From: Francisella endosymbiont of Ornithodoros moubata
Lineage (GTDB): Bacteria > Pseudomonadota > Gammaproteobacteria > Francisellales > Francisellaceae
Direction of reading: 5' to 3'
Length of the DNA stretch: 64,000 nt
NCBI GenBank assembly: GCA_002095075.2
Contig: LVCE01000004.1
Location: 1 to 64,000, forward strand
Shown: piece after piece, positions 13,140 through 24,379 of the stretch
Position numbering within the stretch: position 1 is the stretch's first letter
How the letters are laid out: each line of letters opens with the position of its first letter
The notes under the pieces: model-generated
What the model was told of the DNA's origin: nothing
The model's input: only the letters and a program-made list of their open reading frames with translations
Databases searched by the model: none
Made by a program: the position numbers and the translations under genes

Positions 13140-13600
13140 GATGTTTTTTCATAATTTGAGTTGTTTAGTTATTTTATTAATTTTTAACCACAAAACAAAG
13201 TCTCTATTTGAGATAGGATGACTTTTGAATAGCATTGGCAATAATACCTAAACCATATCTAAAATAAGAGTTCTTTTTTCTAGCAATTGTTTTTATTTTA
13301 GCATCTTATACCAACCAACCTTATGAGCCCCATACAAAGACTATATAGATAGCAAAGCTAATAGCTTTCCTACTTTATTAGTACTAAGTCAAATTGTATC
13401 CTCAAGATTAAACTATCTACTTTTAAATCCTTGAAATAAATTTTCAATCTCCTAGTGCATACTATAGATTGCCTATACTCTTAGAATTACTAAAGACTGT
13501 TGATTAAATCTATAGATTTCTAACCTCGTAGCCTTAGGATGTACTTTTTCGCAAAAATTAATATGAACTTGTGTTTTTATGTTTATATCTGCAATTTTGG
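13140..13600 (-). pseudogene. IS4-family transposase, C-terminal fragment
   Basis: On the minus strand the broken frames read NLFQGFKSR, FNLEDT, KVGKLLALLSI and YGAHKVGW. This is the C-terminal part of IS4-type transposases, where a glutamate followed by an LF..LKSRGFNLE stretch carries the catalytic Glu. Several stops interrupt it and the N-terminal two thirds are missing, probably cut by the neighbouring IS982 remnant. Terminal repeats were not found. It is one of four transposase relics filling the deleted pdpC-iglA interval. Confidence 0.6.
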
Positions 13601-13665
13601 CAGATATATACATTTATTCTAACTAACCTCAGTTCTATAATTATTTCATAGATAAAAGCTTATAA

Positions 13666-14488
13666 TTATTGATTTTGATAGGGTTTATAATAAATTGAGC
13701 TAATATGAGTAAAAGCATTATTGATTGCTCTATGTGTATGCCATAAAGTTAGATTATTTTTAAGATAATTGAAAATAGTTTCAATGATAGATCTTTTAGC
13801 AAGCATAGCTTTTTCAAAGCTAGTTCTAGAAACTTTTTTCACTTTTTCATATTTTTTTAGTTTTGTTATAAGCTTTAAGCCTTGTTGCTCAAGCAATATA
13901 GCTTTCTCTTTAGAAATATAGCCTCTAGTGCCAAATACTAATCCTTTAAGTCCTTTACATAATTTGGTTAAGAGATTCTATCATCTTTATTACCAGGACT
14001 AATATTAATACTAAGATTTCACCAATATGGTTTGTCAATAAATGAAGCTTAAAGCTAAAGAACCAACCAGTACTGTTGTCCCTAGCTGCTAAACCTTTAA
14101 GCACTCTATGCCTGGACTCTACTTATATTATGACAAGCTGGCAATTTAGTAGCATCAACAAAATATAAGTCTGCATGTTTGCCGTGATTATTTGAGATAA
14201 AGTATATCAAAGGCAACATGGCCTTATCTATTAACTCAACAAAAAGATTATATTATGGTGCTGCAGGGAAATAATGCTTCCAATAAATCTTTATAAACTC
14301 AATGTAGTAACTCTTAAAATTTTTATACCTGACTGCTTGATACATAATCAAAATTGTCATTATTTCATTAAAGATATACTATACTTTTTTTCTGTTGTAT
14401 AATAAATTCACTTGCTTTCTAATTGTCTATGGTAAATAATACAAAAGTCGTCTATACGGCAAAAGATTGAAATAAGTTGATCTATCAT
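13666..14488 (-). pseudogene. IS982-family transposase remnant (ISFtu4-like)
   Basis: The minus-strand start reads MIDQLISIFCRIDDFC, a typical IS982 N-terminus. Later pieces include RVLKGLAARDNSTGWFFSFK and KGLVFGTRGYISKEKA, and the last 76 residues are open (13666-13896) with LAKRSIIETIFNYLKN, the IS982 C-terminal catalytic region. Many stops and indels interrupt the rest. The length of about 820 bp is close to a full transposase gene. Francisella carries an IS982 element (ISFtu4), but the exact match cannot be checked here. Confidence 0.7.
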
Positions 14489-14580
14489 TATTAGTGGTTT
14501 TTAAACGGTTTTTCGCTTATTTTAACCTAAAAACAACTAAACTTCATTCTACAAGGCTTCTAATACCTAACTAAGGTTAA

Positions 14581-15557
14581 CTAAGTCATCATACTGACTG
14601 CTTTTAACATGTTAAAACAGCATGATTTTAATAATGCTTGAGCTTGTACTTTGACCGTAGAAAAGTAAAAATTAAATCCTCTTTTTAATCTACCAAAGCA
14701 TTGCTCAATCTTATATTTAATTTTAGATATAAGAATATTATTAACTTTCTGTCTTTTTGTTATTGGTTTGTTTCTAATAGCTTTTGGCAATATACGATCT
14801 TTGATATTTCTACTTTTTAATAGATTTCTATTATCAGCGATATCATATGCCTTATCAGCTAACACCTCTTGAATTGACATCTTTAAATAAAGCCTCAAGC
14901 ATATGTGCCTTATAGGCTTCTGCTAATTCTGTATAAACAGTTTGAATAAATTCGTGCTTGTTCATCTACACTAGCAAAAACCTTATAACTATAGTGACTT
15001 CTTTTGCCTTTCTTTATCCATCTAGCATCACTATCTTTACCATAAGATATATCAGTCTTATTTTGATTTATCTTCCTTTCTATCTTCAATAGGATCTTTT
15101 ATATATTTGTCCGGTCTACCTGCAGACTCAACTAGTGTAGCATCTATGATTGCACCATTATTAGCACTATTTATATATAAACCTAATCCATCAAGTTGCT
15201 TATTTAACCCTTTAAATAGCTTCTTTAACTTTCTCTTTTTTATTAATAAGTTTCTAAACTTATTAATCTGGAAGATTAGAGGTTGGCGTGAAACTCGTAA
15301 AATACATAAAATCTACTCTAATTCTTAAACTATTAGCTAACTTTCTATCACTTAAACTATACCATTGAACTAATAGTAGTAACATAAACATCACCACACT
15401 ATCAAAAGCATAGGTCTACTTTGTCTTGTCACATCTTGTATATAGATTACTTTTAAGTATTTTTCTAAACTTATTAGAATCAACTAACTTATTTAGCTTA
15501 ACAAATTTATTATCTGAACCTAATCTTTCTTCTAAACCTAAAAAGAAAAAATCCATA
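14581..15557 (-). pseudogene. IS5-family transposase remnant
   Basis: The minus-strand N-terminus reads MDFFFLGLEERLGSDNKFVK from the ATG at 15557-15555. The C-terminal 105 residues are open (14581-14898) with VLADKAYDIADNRNLLKSR, KIKYKIEQCFGRLKRGF and VQAQALLKSCCFNMLKA. These carry the second catalytic Asp and the Glu (EQCFG) typical of IS5 transposases. The middle is crossed by many stops. It belongs to a different IS5 subgroup from the element at 20,980-21,816. It abuts and truncates the IS1-like relic upstream. Confidence 0.7.
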
Positions 15558-15639
15558 AAAATAAATATCTTTCATATCTATATTTTATAAAAATAACCAA
15601 GATTAAATCAATAGTCTTTCTGATATAGAATTTCTTTTC

Positions 15640-16115
15640 TAAAATTAAACATTTATCTAAAATATTGTACTTTCTCATAAAGTCTTCTGAAAGTAGCAGT
15701 CCGTAACCCAAGCGATAGTCTTGCTTGTATGTCTAGTCTATCATATGCCTTGATAATCCAGCATTTATTTTTTTGAGTTTATTGGAATGCCACATTTCAT
15801 CAAACTCTATTTAAGAGGAGATTATCTGCTATTATAGAATTCTGTATAGCCGTTACTTACTCCAAATAATTTTGCTACAAACAATATAATAACATTTACC
15901 TAAATAATACATTATAACAATAATTGCTCCCTTTATTGCTGTCTCTGGATTGATTTATCCATTATTAAGAACAAAATTATAGCTACATGACTCACATTTA
16001 TATCTTTGTTTATTCTTACTATTCCATTTTTATGAATTTCTTGTAAGTTACTAGTTTGCAAATAATAATCATTACAAAAAAAGCTACATACAATATGCGT
16101 AATAGCATTATTTTA
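15640..16115 (-). pseudogene. IS1-family transposase remnant (InsA/InsB type)
   Basis: Minus-strand frames give CNDYYLQTSNLQEIHKNG (zinc-ribbon InsA-like start), VAKLFGVS (helix-turn-helix), SLMKCG/EFDEMWH and a region equivalent to IIKAYDRLD-TIAWVTG and FRRLYEKV of IS1 DDE transposases. Stops are frequent and the C-terminal third is missing where the IS5 relic begins. Between this relic and the next gene (16,116-16,331) I see only A/T-rich sequence without a gene. Confidence 0.55.
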
Positions 16116-16331
16116 ATAGATTATCTATGATTTTACACTCTCAAATAAATATCAGTAAATTTATTAATAAGGCTAAAATTCATAAAACCTACCTTGATTA
16201 TTTATAGCTAAGCCGATAACATTTTGCAAAATACACAAAATAACATTCATCATATAGTAAAAACTTAACTATTAGCATAACATTCTGTGAGCTTATATTA
16301 TAGTAATTTTCTTCTCATAATAAGGAGGTGC

Positions 16332-16871
16332 TCAGCCATCAGCTATTCGTTCAATATTTACATTCAAAAAATCACCTTCATTATAATTCTTCTTACAATT
16401 TTTATTATTTTCATTTATTAGAATACTTCCTTCATCATGTGATAAATATAATTGTGAAGATACAAACCAATTATATATGGCTTTTGAATGGTATGTTTCA
16501 TATTTATCATTTTTAAATAGACTTAAGCATAAATCTATAACTTCTGGAAGAGGATTTTTTTCATCATATTTATATGAAACTGTTAAATCTTTAACTGATT
16601 CGCTAGTAATTGTGACAGCTAAATAATAATTGATACTACTAAGCGGTTCTCTAATTAATTCAGTCATATAAATACATTATTATCACTCTTATCTTTACAT
16701 GATTTTATATTAGTTGGGCATACATCATCTAAGTTTAGAAAAATAGTAGCATCTTGCCTAGAGCTATTTTTTAATCAAACTTACCGACTGTTATTACATT
16801 ACTAAATCCTGATTGACTGATATTGAATACCAGTAAAATTAATAATGATAATTTGAATATTTTTTACTCAT
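16332..16871 (-). pseudogene. unrecognised exported-protein remnant downstream of pdpD
   Basis: The ATG at 16871-16869 lies 14 bp after the pdpD stop and has a strong site (TAAGGAG). Correcting an indel in the A6 run gives a clear signal peptide (MSKKIFKLSLLILLVFNISQ) followed by SGFSNVITVGKFD. After two more frame changes come DATIFLNLDDVCPTNIKSC and the open 111-residue tail (16332-16667) with YSVKAIYN-like and LYLSHDEGSILINENNKN segments. The total is about 180 residues with two nearby cysteines. In F. tularensis/novicida iglA follows pdpD, and this is not IglA. PdpE is exported and of similar size but normally lies on the other strand, so that identity is uncertain. Function unknown. Confidence 0.5.
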
Positions 16872-16885
16872 ACGTTGTAGACTCC

Positions 16886-19800
16886 TTATCTATTTTGATA
16901 TTTTTCAAAAAAGTTTGATTTATATAGTTCACTTATTTTTTTATATGTTTTTTCAATAGTTATTAGCTTAGTATGAAATACTTTATATTTATCACCATTT
17001 AAATTTTTATTTTTATAATAAATAAATTATTAATTAATTTATTTATTATTTCATATTTATATTTGCTTAATACGTCATAAAGTAAAGAAGAAGTATTAGT
17101 AGTTTTTGATTTTAAAAGTATTCTGTAATGAACGGCTATTTCTATTAGATTCATAAGAATTTGATAAAAATTTAATTTGTTTTCTCTATTTTCAATTTGT
17201 TGATTAATCATATTTCTTTTATATTGACTACACCCAGATTTTAGTTGTTTAACTAACTTCATTATTAAAATATTACTTCCAATATAATCATTGCATAAGA
17301 ATGAGTTTTGAATATAAAAAATATATTCAAACCAAGCGCTAAAATTAATTTCACTTTTATAATCCTTGTTTTTATGACTATGAATATATAACTGTAGAGC
17401 TTTTAATTTTAACTGTTGTCCTTCATATTGAAACAAGATTATTCGTAAACGGCATAATATCAAATTTAAAGTATTATCATCAATATATATTAAGAATAAT
17501 TAGAAATCTATCTATCACTGCTCTAGAAGCTTTACTAAGGGCAATTTCAAGATTTGTTTTAAATTGTAGTTCAGTTGGTAAATAATAGTGCGTATTTATT
17601 GAAGAATAACTTATAATTTTACTATCAATCATTAAGAAACTTATAGTTCTACCATAATATAATTGCATTAATCTAATATAATATAAGGCATCGATAAAAG
17701 CATTAGACAATTCTTGTGTCCCTAAGTCATCTAATACAGAAAAACATGATATAGCTTTATGTGATAGACCGACCCAGATTTCATAGTTAGTACTATATAA
17801 GCTTTTACCAAAGTTTTTAACTATATCTTCTTTTTGCTTGTCAAAACTAATATATTTATATGATGTTATAATATCTTTAGCTACTTTTTTAAAATCATCT
17901 TTGTTGTTAAGCAACTCAAGTGATAATCTGTATATTTTAGAGTCTGAATTAGGAGTTGCAAAGCTATACTTTTGGTCATGCAGGTTTATTAAATAGTTTC
18001 CTAACCTATCTTTTATTTTATAAAATGTGGTGATTCTATTTTTAACAAAAAAATCATTAAAATATCCATAACAATATCTTGTATTTTGTTTTTTGCATAT
18101 ACATTACCGCTTTTATTTTCTTCTTTCTTATTTTTTTCTTTATAAACAACATCAAATCTGCTATCTTTAAAATTATATTTTAGATAATCTATATTCTGTT
18201 TATCTATAGAGTATAAATTAAAATCTCTTTCAATCTGCCTGTTATGAGATGAAGTATATTTTACTTTAGTATCATACATTCTACCTTGCGCGACAAAAGT
18301 TTTGTATTGATTAATTGTTGCATATGTATTATAATTAGCTAGTTTTTGTCCTTCACCATTTCCTATAAAACCTCTTCCTCCTATCTCGGCTTTTTTCTTG
18401 CGAGAATATTGTTCTAATAATGTAGAATGTCTTTCACTGTGTGTTGATAGTAAACCATATAAAGATCCTTCTGAAAGTGAACTGTACAAGCAGTTAAAGT
18501 TATATAAATCTTCATATAGACCTGATAATTTGGTTATTCTGTTTATATAAGCGTCTCTTAAAATTTTCGAATTTGGTTTACAACTATCTTCATAGCTTTT
18601 GACCAAAGATTTAAACTTATCATTTTTAGATAATCCAAATACTGGTCTAGCAAAAAAGTCAGCGATATTAAATATAGGATACTTTTTATCTTTAGAATTT
18701 ATTAAGTAAGTATTCGAAGACATTAGTATCTCATCTACAGTATGATCGACACTATGTGCCATGAAAATACAGTAAAGGTATGTCATATATAACATTTGAT
18801 CTTCATCAAGTACTATATTACCATTTTTTACTGTAGTTGCCATTCCAAGGAGTAATGCCTGAGTCATCGCCTGGTCTAAATTTTCCGAGATACCTACCTT
18901 AAAATCAAGATTATATAGTTGAGCTACGTTTAACATAGCGTTTCGTAGGCCAATTTCGCTTTTATTTGTTAAATTAAGACTAAATAATGACATTCCATTG
19001 TCAATTGAGTGATCTTTTGGTTTGTTAACAGATTTTGACATAATATTTTTTTCTTTTTCTGAGTATTTATTATGTAACTTTTCAGGTGAGTCATATAATT
19101 CAAATTCCATTCTATTAGAAACATTTGCGTTTGATCTTAACAAAGCAGTTGTTGAAACAAATGCACCATATCTAAAAACTACTGGTATATAACTTGGTTT
19201 AATTTGTGACGATGTTTGTTTTAGAAGTTTAACGACCTCAAGATCCATAAAACTCTTTATATATTTTCCATGCGATTTATTTAAATTATTTAAATAAAGG
19301 TTTTCAAGTAAACTTTTACTTTCTACTTTATCAGAATACCAGTCTATAAAGTCGTCATCTGCGATTACAGGGCTCAAGAAGCCTGGAAGATAGCATACTA
19401 TGAATAATTTGTTTCTTATATCAGCAAAATACGCTTCTTTTGAGTTTCTAAGTTTACCAGTTTCCAGCATACAATTATAGTACGTAAGAGGATTGTTTCC
19501 TAAATACCCATAAGGTACTAGATAATTTTTAGTTGAACATAAAAATGCATTTATATAACTAAGAACTCTAAATTTTGGATCTTCTAAAATTTTTGAGAGG
19601 TTACTTGCATGTTTTTCCCTTTCTTCATCTGTAACAAAAAGTATTATACTTATTTTTATACTTTTCGAAACTTAGCGTTTTTTTGGATCTTTTTTATAAT
19701 TTTTTGTATAAACTTCATACTACTTTTGAAGATTTATAGCATTAATTTTCGGATTAATATTTCCTTCATCTAGAAGATCACATAAAGCTTCTGCCTCTTC

Positions 19801-20870
19801 AATGCTTAATCCATGAAATGTTTCACCAAGCCAAATAATACTACTGATTTTTTTGTATCATTTACTAATTGATTTTGAATATCTTTATTTAATAGTCCAG
19901 CTTTTAATAATTTACTATATTCAGGTTTTACTGATTTAATACCTTTTTCTATTTCATAAACCAAGTAAACTGCTATTAAATAGAGGTGCCTCACAACTAG
20001 TGTGTCTAAAAATGTCATTAATTTCTTAAGTAATTCTTCGTTTTCATACCAGGCATCAGATATCACATAATTGATTATATCATTTTTAATTCTCTCATTA
20101 TTTTCAATTGCTAGTGAATTAAATAAGTTACTCTTTTTTTTATTTTGTAATGTTGGAGCTGCTTTTATAGCTTTTGAGAAAAAATCATCATTTGAACTTA
20201 TTTCAAAGTCTTTTAATTTGGATACCTTTTCTAAATCTTTTTTTACCTTTAGCAAATTTTTTTAAAGGAATATTGATTTTATTTTCTTTCATATCTGGCC
20301 TTACCCAGAATGGTTCCGGAATTTTTACCACTAATTCTCTTGCATTCTCCTGATCTATATTATTGAAAAATTCTGGTGTATGATAAATATATAAAAAATC
20401 AGAATGGTATGCTAGATGTATGATGTTTTGGTTGCAGTAAGTTATTAATGGCATAAAGGATGTAAATTTATGATTAACTCAAACTTTATCACCTGTATAA
20501 ACTACCACAAAATCAACTAATCCCCACAGTTTCTTAAAGTCAAAAATAACACTTTTATGTCCAAAAATAGCGAATTTAATTTTGTGAATCAGTGTATCTA
20601 AAGAAAAAATTGCAATTATAAATGAATCTTTTTCCTGTCTAATAGATTTGATTTTGCTCATTGCAATTTTTGAAGGATGAATAACTCTCAATATTTCCAT
20701 ATTTGATAAATAATTTTCTCCAAATTGTAATAGGTATATTTTCTTTTCTTTGTCATCACTTATTTTGAGCACTTTAATATCTGTTTTACTCAGCTTAAAG
20801 TCTGCTATGTTAGTAAGTAATTCTACTTTCTCATAATAGATATGGAACTTTTTTTATATTTGTCACTCAT
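16886..20870 (-). pseudogene. pdpD: pdpD remnant (FPI effector PdpD)
   Basis: The minus-strand gene lies between anmK and the former iglABCD position, exactly where pdpD lies in Francisella. ATG 20870-20868 follows AAAGGAGATGTGAAC. Frame changes are needed almost at once. Long open pieces lie at 20479-20772, 20203-20454, 19806-20255, 18013-19470 (485 codons), 17480-17914 and 16999-17463. The end is reconstructed at TAA 16888-16886 (tail FFEKYQNR). The span of about 1,328 codons is somewhat longer than the roughly 1,200-residue protein of F. tularensis. PdpD is a T6SS-secreted effector. The sequence is unlike other families and the name rests on position and size. It is thoroughly broken, which fits loss of the secretion machine. 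Confidence 0.7.
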
Positions 20871-20979
20871 GTTCACATCTCCTTTTTATTTATTATGTAT
20901 CTTACATATAAATTTTAATTTTTTAAAAAATCTATTTACTAGTATATAGATAGTTAGTTCTTTTTCAAATCATAAGCTA

Positions 20980-21816
20980 TGCACAAAAAAATAAATTAGA
21001 TAGAAAATAGCTAAATCGCTGTTATTTAAAAGTTGAAAAGCATTAAATATCAAAGGCTCAGCAGATGAGTTATCATATAAAAGAAATATTCTAGTCAAGT
21101 ATTTTATTATTCCTAAAAGCACAAAAAAGTATACATACCAACGATGAAAATAAGTTGAGATTATTTATTGAAGCTGTGTATTACGCCCTGTTACGTACAG
21201 GATGTCAATAGAGAATGTTACCTTTTTACTATGGTAAATATAGAGCAATACATAAACGTTTTAAAGATTGGTTTGATAAGGATATATTTTCTAAATTATT
21301 TAAATCAGTTCAAGATCCTGATTTACAAGAAGTAATGCTTGATTCAACAGTAACAAGGGTAGATGCTTGTGCTATACAGACTACAATAGAAATAATAATC
21401 TAGCTAGTGGTAGATCAGTTGGAAGAATAACTACTAAGATTCATCGCTATGACTGTTTAGGTAATCCACTAGAAATAATAGTTTCAAAAGGCAAAACTCA
21501 TGACAGTAAAGTGGCTATAAATCTATTACAAAACATAGATAAAACTAAAATTATAGCTGATAGGGCATATCATTCTAATGAAATTAGGGAACATATTGAA
21601 AGTATATCTTGCCAAGCTGTTATACCTTGTAAATCAAACAAAATAAACCCTATACCTTTTGATAAACAAGTGTATAAAGAAAGACATTTGATAGAGAATT
21701 TCTTTTCTAAAATTAAGCATTTTAAGAGAGTTTTTCTAGATTTGATAAAACTATATCAGCATATATAGGGATGATTAAATTAGCATTTGGTTACGTTGAA
21801 AAATTATTTTTGTGCA
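20980..21816 (+). mobile_element. IS5-family (IS427-like) element with decayed transposase
   Basis: Imperfect terminal inverted repeats are visible: TGCACAAAAA at 20980 and its complement TTTTTGTGCA ending near 21815, giving an element of about 840 bp. The transposase runs from ATG 21065 in one frame (MSYHIKEIF) with in-frame TAG stops near 21092 and 21206, then YYGKYRAIHKRFKDWFDK, the first DDE Asp in MLDSTVTRVDACA, and, after a frameshift near 21370, GRITTKIHRYDCLGNPLEII, IIADRAYHSNEIREH and YKERHLIENFFSKIKHFKR. It is inactive itself. It sits between the pdpD start and the end of anmK. Confidence 0.7.
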
Positions 21817-21896
21817 CAGAATCTAATAAATATCTTACTGTAATTTTCCTAAGAAATTTTTATACTCAACCAAAAATTATAATTTTAAATGACTAT

Positions 21897-23072
21897 TTAA
21901 TATAAATTAATTTGCCCTAATATAATATTATTTTCAGCACCAGTTGCTACTGGAACATTATTATATTTTTGGTGAAGGGTTTCATTTCCTAGCACAGCAA
22001 ATGCTATTGCTTCCTTAGCATTACTATTCTCACTAAAATCTTCAAATGTTAAAACTTCCACATCAAGTAAATCAGAAATTGTTTTTATCAAAAATTTATT
22101 GTAAGCACCACCACCGGTAAATATTATTTGATCTAACTTATATTTGTTAAAAACAAAATCCTGATAGGCTTCTGCAATACTCTTTGCTGTAAATATTGTC
22201 AAGGTATGAACTATATCCTCAGGTCTATTTTGCTTATATTTAGCTATAATCTTATCTGTAAACTCGACTCCAAAAAGTTCTCGACCTGTTGATTTAGGCG
22301 GTTTCTGCTTTAGATATGGATTCTCCAAAAGCTCCTGTAACATATCTACAATAACTATTCCAGCTGCAGCAATATCACCATCTTTGTCATAATCTCTATT
22401 AAATAATACTTCCATAGCTCTATTTATCATCATGTTTCCAGGACCTGTATCAAAAGCATAGATATCATCGATATTTGCATTTTTTCGAATAATTGTCGTG
22501 TTTGCTATTCCACCTATATTATGAAAAGCCCGTGATTTATTTTTGTCTCTATATAATATGTAATCTACATAAGGAATAAGTGGTGCACCACTACCTCCAG
22601 CAGCTATATCACCAGCACGAAAATTTGATACTACGATTGTTTGACATTGATAAGCAATTGTCGCAGCGTCTCCTAGCTGTAATGATGATTTAACAAACTG
22701 TTCATCACTATTTGCTTGATGATAAATTGTTTGACCATGACTTGCTATAAATGCTATATCTTTTAAATTCAAGCTATTGGCTGCTACTAGTTTTTTTACT
22801 GCATTTGCATATTCAATACCAAGTTTAAAATTAAGACTACATAGTAGCTGAGCATTACTTGTTGATAAATCTAAAGATTGCTTAATATCATATAACAATT
22901 TGGCAGAATACGGATATGTTTGAAAATCTATCAATTTAACATCAATATCTAATCCACTACCTCGAATCTTACACAAAGCAACATCTATTCCATCTAGGGA
23001 TGTTCCAGACATGATTCCTACACAATATTTATACTCACTCATATCAGATACCTCGTCTTTAAGCATATACAA
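21897..23072 (-). CDS. anmK: anhydro-N-acetylmuramic acid kinase AnmK
   Basis: AnmK phosphorylates 1,6-anhydro-N-acetylmuramic acid to MurNAc-6-phosphate in peptidoglycan recycling. The signature GIMSGTSLDGIDVALCK is near the N-terminus. FDTGPGNMMINRAM and the glycine-rich IIFTGGGAYNKFL of the sugar-kinase fold follow, and the length of 381-391 residues is normal. The start may be ATG 23042 (MSEYKYCVGIMSG) rather than 23072, because the shorter form begins right before the conserved motif. It lies beside the FPI in Francisella in the same way, which anchors the location. The gene is intact between pseudogenes, so recycling is probably still useful. Confidence 0.92.
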   Translation of the reverse strand: MYMLKDEVSDMSEYKYCVGIMSGTSLDGIDVALCKIRGSGLDIDVKLIDFQTYPYSAKLLYDIKQSLDLSTSNAQLLCSLNFKLGIEYANAVKKLVAANSLNLKDIAFIASHGQTIYHQANSDEQFVKSSLQLGDAATIAYQCQTIVVSNFRAGDIAAGGSGAPLIPYVDYILYRDKNKSRAFHNIGGIANTTIIRKNANIDDIYAFDTGPGNMMINRAMEVLFNRDYDKDGDIAAAGIVIVDMLQELLENPYLKQKPPKSTGRELFGVEFTDKIIAKYKQNRPEDIVHTLTIFTAKSIAEAYQDFVFNKYKLDQIIFTGGGAYNKFLIKTISDLLDVEVLTFEDFSENSNAKEAIAFAVLGNETLHQKYNNVPVATGAENNIILGQINLY

Positions 23073-23175
23073 TTTAATTAAATACTAAAAAAGTTCTAAA
23101 CTCAATCCTTAAAACTTATTTAGTTATATAACTTTGTTTATCCTAAAATCAGAAGCAATTTCTTTATTGGTACAT

Positions 23176-24379
23176 ATGAGGTACTTACAACTAAAACTTT
23201 CATTTTTCCTCATCTTCTTTATTAGTGCTATTTTACTTAATAGTGTTATATCTTGATATTACAATCGGTCACTCACTATCAAGTCACAGAAGTTCAAGCA
23301 AGTATTCTTTAGGCTTGTAAAGATCTAACAATAGCAATCGTTTCATTCGCTATTTATTCATTCATTCCAAGACTTGGTTATAAAAACGCGATGCTTACCA
23401 AATTAGTAATTATTGCTACATGTTGTATTGCTATGGCTAGCTTATATAGCTGTCTAACTGCCAAAACACTATTTATATTGATAGGTGTAGGTGTAGCTTT
23501 TACTCTTATCAAAGTTTCTGTATATTCAACTGTTGGTTTGATTACAAATGACTCAAAAACACATGCTAGTTTAATGAGCGTATTAGAAGGTTTCTTTCAA
23601 ATAAGTGTAGTACTATGCTTTTTTGTTTTTAGCATATTTATACGTTTTGGTAACTAGCTTGGCACATACTGGCTACTAGCTAGTTTATGTTTTGTGGTAT
23701 TTGTTTTGCTTTTATTTACTAAGCTTGATTAATTCAGCAGCACAAATAACTAAACGCTCTAATTTTCTTACCGATACACTAAGTATGTCAAGCTTATAAA
23801 ACTACCTATAGTTATGCCGTTAGCGTATTTTCTATCTCTTTATAGAACAATAAATGTAATCATGGCTTCCAACATTTAATACCAGAGTGCTTAATTCTTT
23901 CTACATCAACTAGTGTCTTTATGGCAAGTGTTTTTTCTTTGAATATTGCTGCTAGTAGAATCACTTTTGGTTTTATTATCAGAAAAATTGACTGTAAAAA
24001 AATATTATTATAGGACTTATATGCTGTACAATACTAATAATATCAACACTTCAACTATCTAAACTTATAAACCCTGATGAATCAGGCAGTATTATAGCAA
24101 TACTTATAGCGTTACTATTTCCGATGATTGGCTTTTTTATGGCGCCAATATATCCTACGTTATGTTTAAGTGTTCTTAGTAGCCAACCTGAGAATTTACA
24201 AAGTGCTATGGCTGGTTTAATCATTATATTCTCAGCTTTAGGAGGTACTATAGGATCTAGAGTTATTAGCAAAATATTTGTACACTTTGAAGGAGTAATT
24301 GTATTTTATTGTGTCCTTATCAATAGCTCTTTTAGTACTTTTAATACCTCCGTATGCGAAAATTCATGGAAAACTTTGA
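23176..24379 (+). pseudogene. sugar MFS transporter remnant (FucP-like)
   Basis: Broken frames encode membrane segments of a sugar:proton symporter. These are MRYLQLKLSFFLIFF at 23176, an open stretch at 23391-23657 (AMLTKLVIIATCCIAMASLY through FVFSIFIRFG) and 24124-24396 (MIGFFMAPIYPTLCLSVLSS, IIIFSALGGTIGSRVI). The C-terminus reads LLVLLIPPYAKIHGKL and stops at 24377-24379. The PMIGFF..PIYPT and SALGGTIGS motifs are characteristic of FucP-type permeases. At least four indels or stops occur. Its end overlaps the following trehalase remnant, suggesting an old transport-plus-hydrolysis unit. Confidence 0.65.

Noticed and set aside
15107-15328. 73-residue plus-strand open frame beside an IS relic
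   Set aside because: It is antisense to the IS5-family transposase remnant and shows no ribosome-binding site or family motif.
13130-16330. CRISPR-like or toxin-antitoxin content in the FPI deletion
   Set aside because: No regularly spaced repeats were found; all recognisable coding pieces are transposase fragments.
16317-16331. Strong plus-strand AAGGAGGTG at 16,321 suggesting a gene start
   Set aside because: The short plus-strand frame that follows is antisense to the exported-protein remnant and has no family features.
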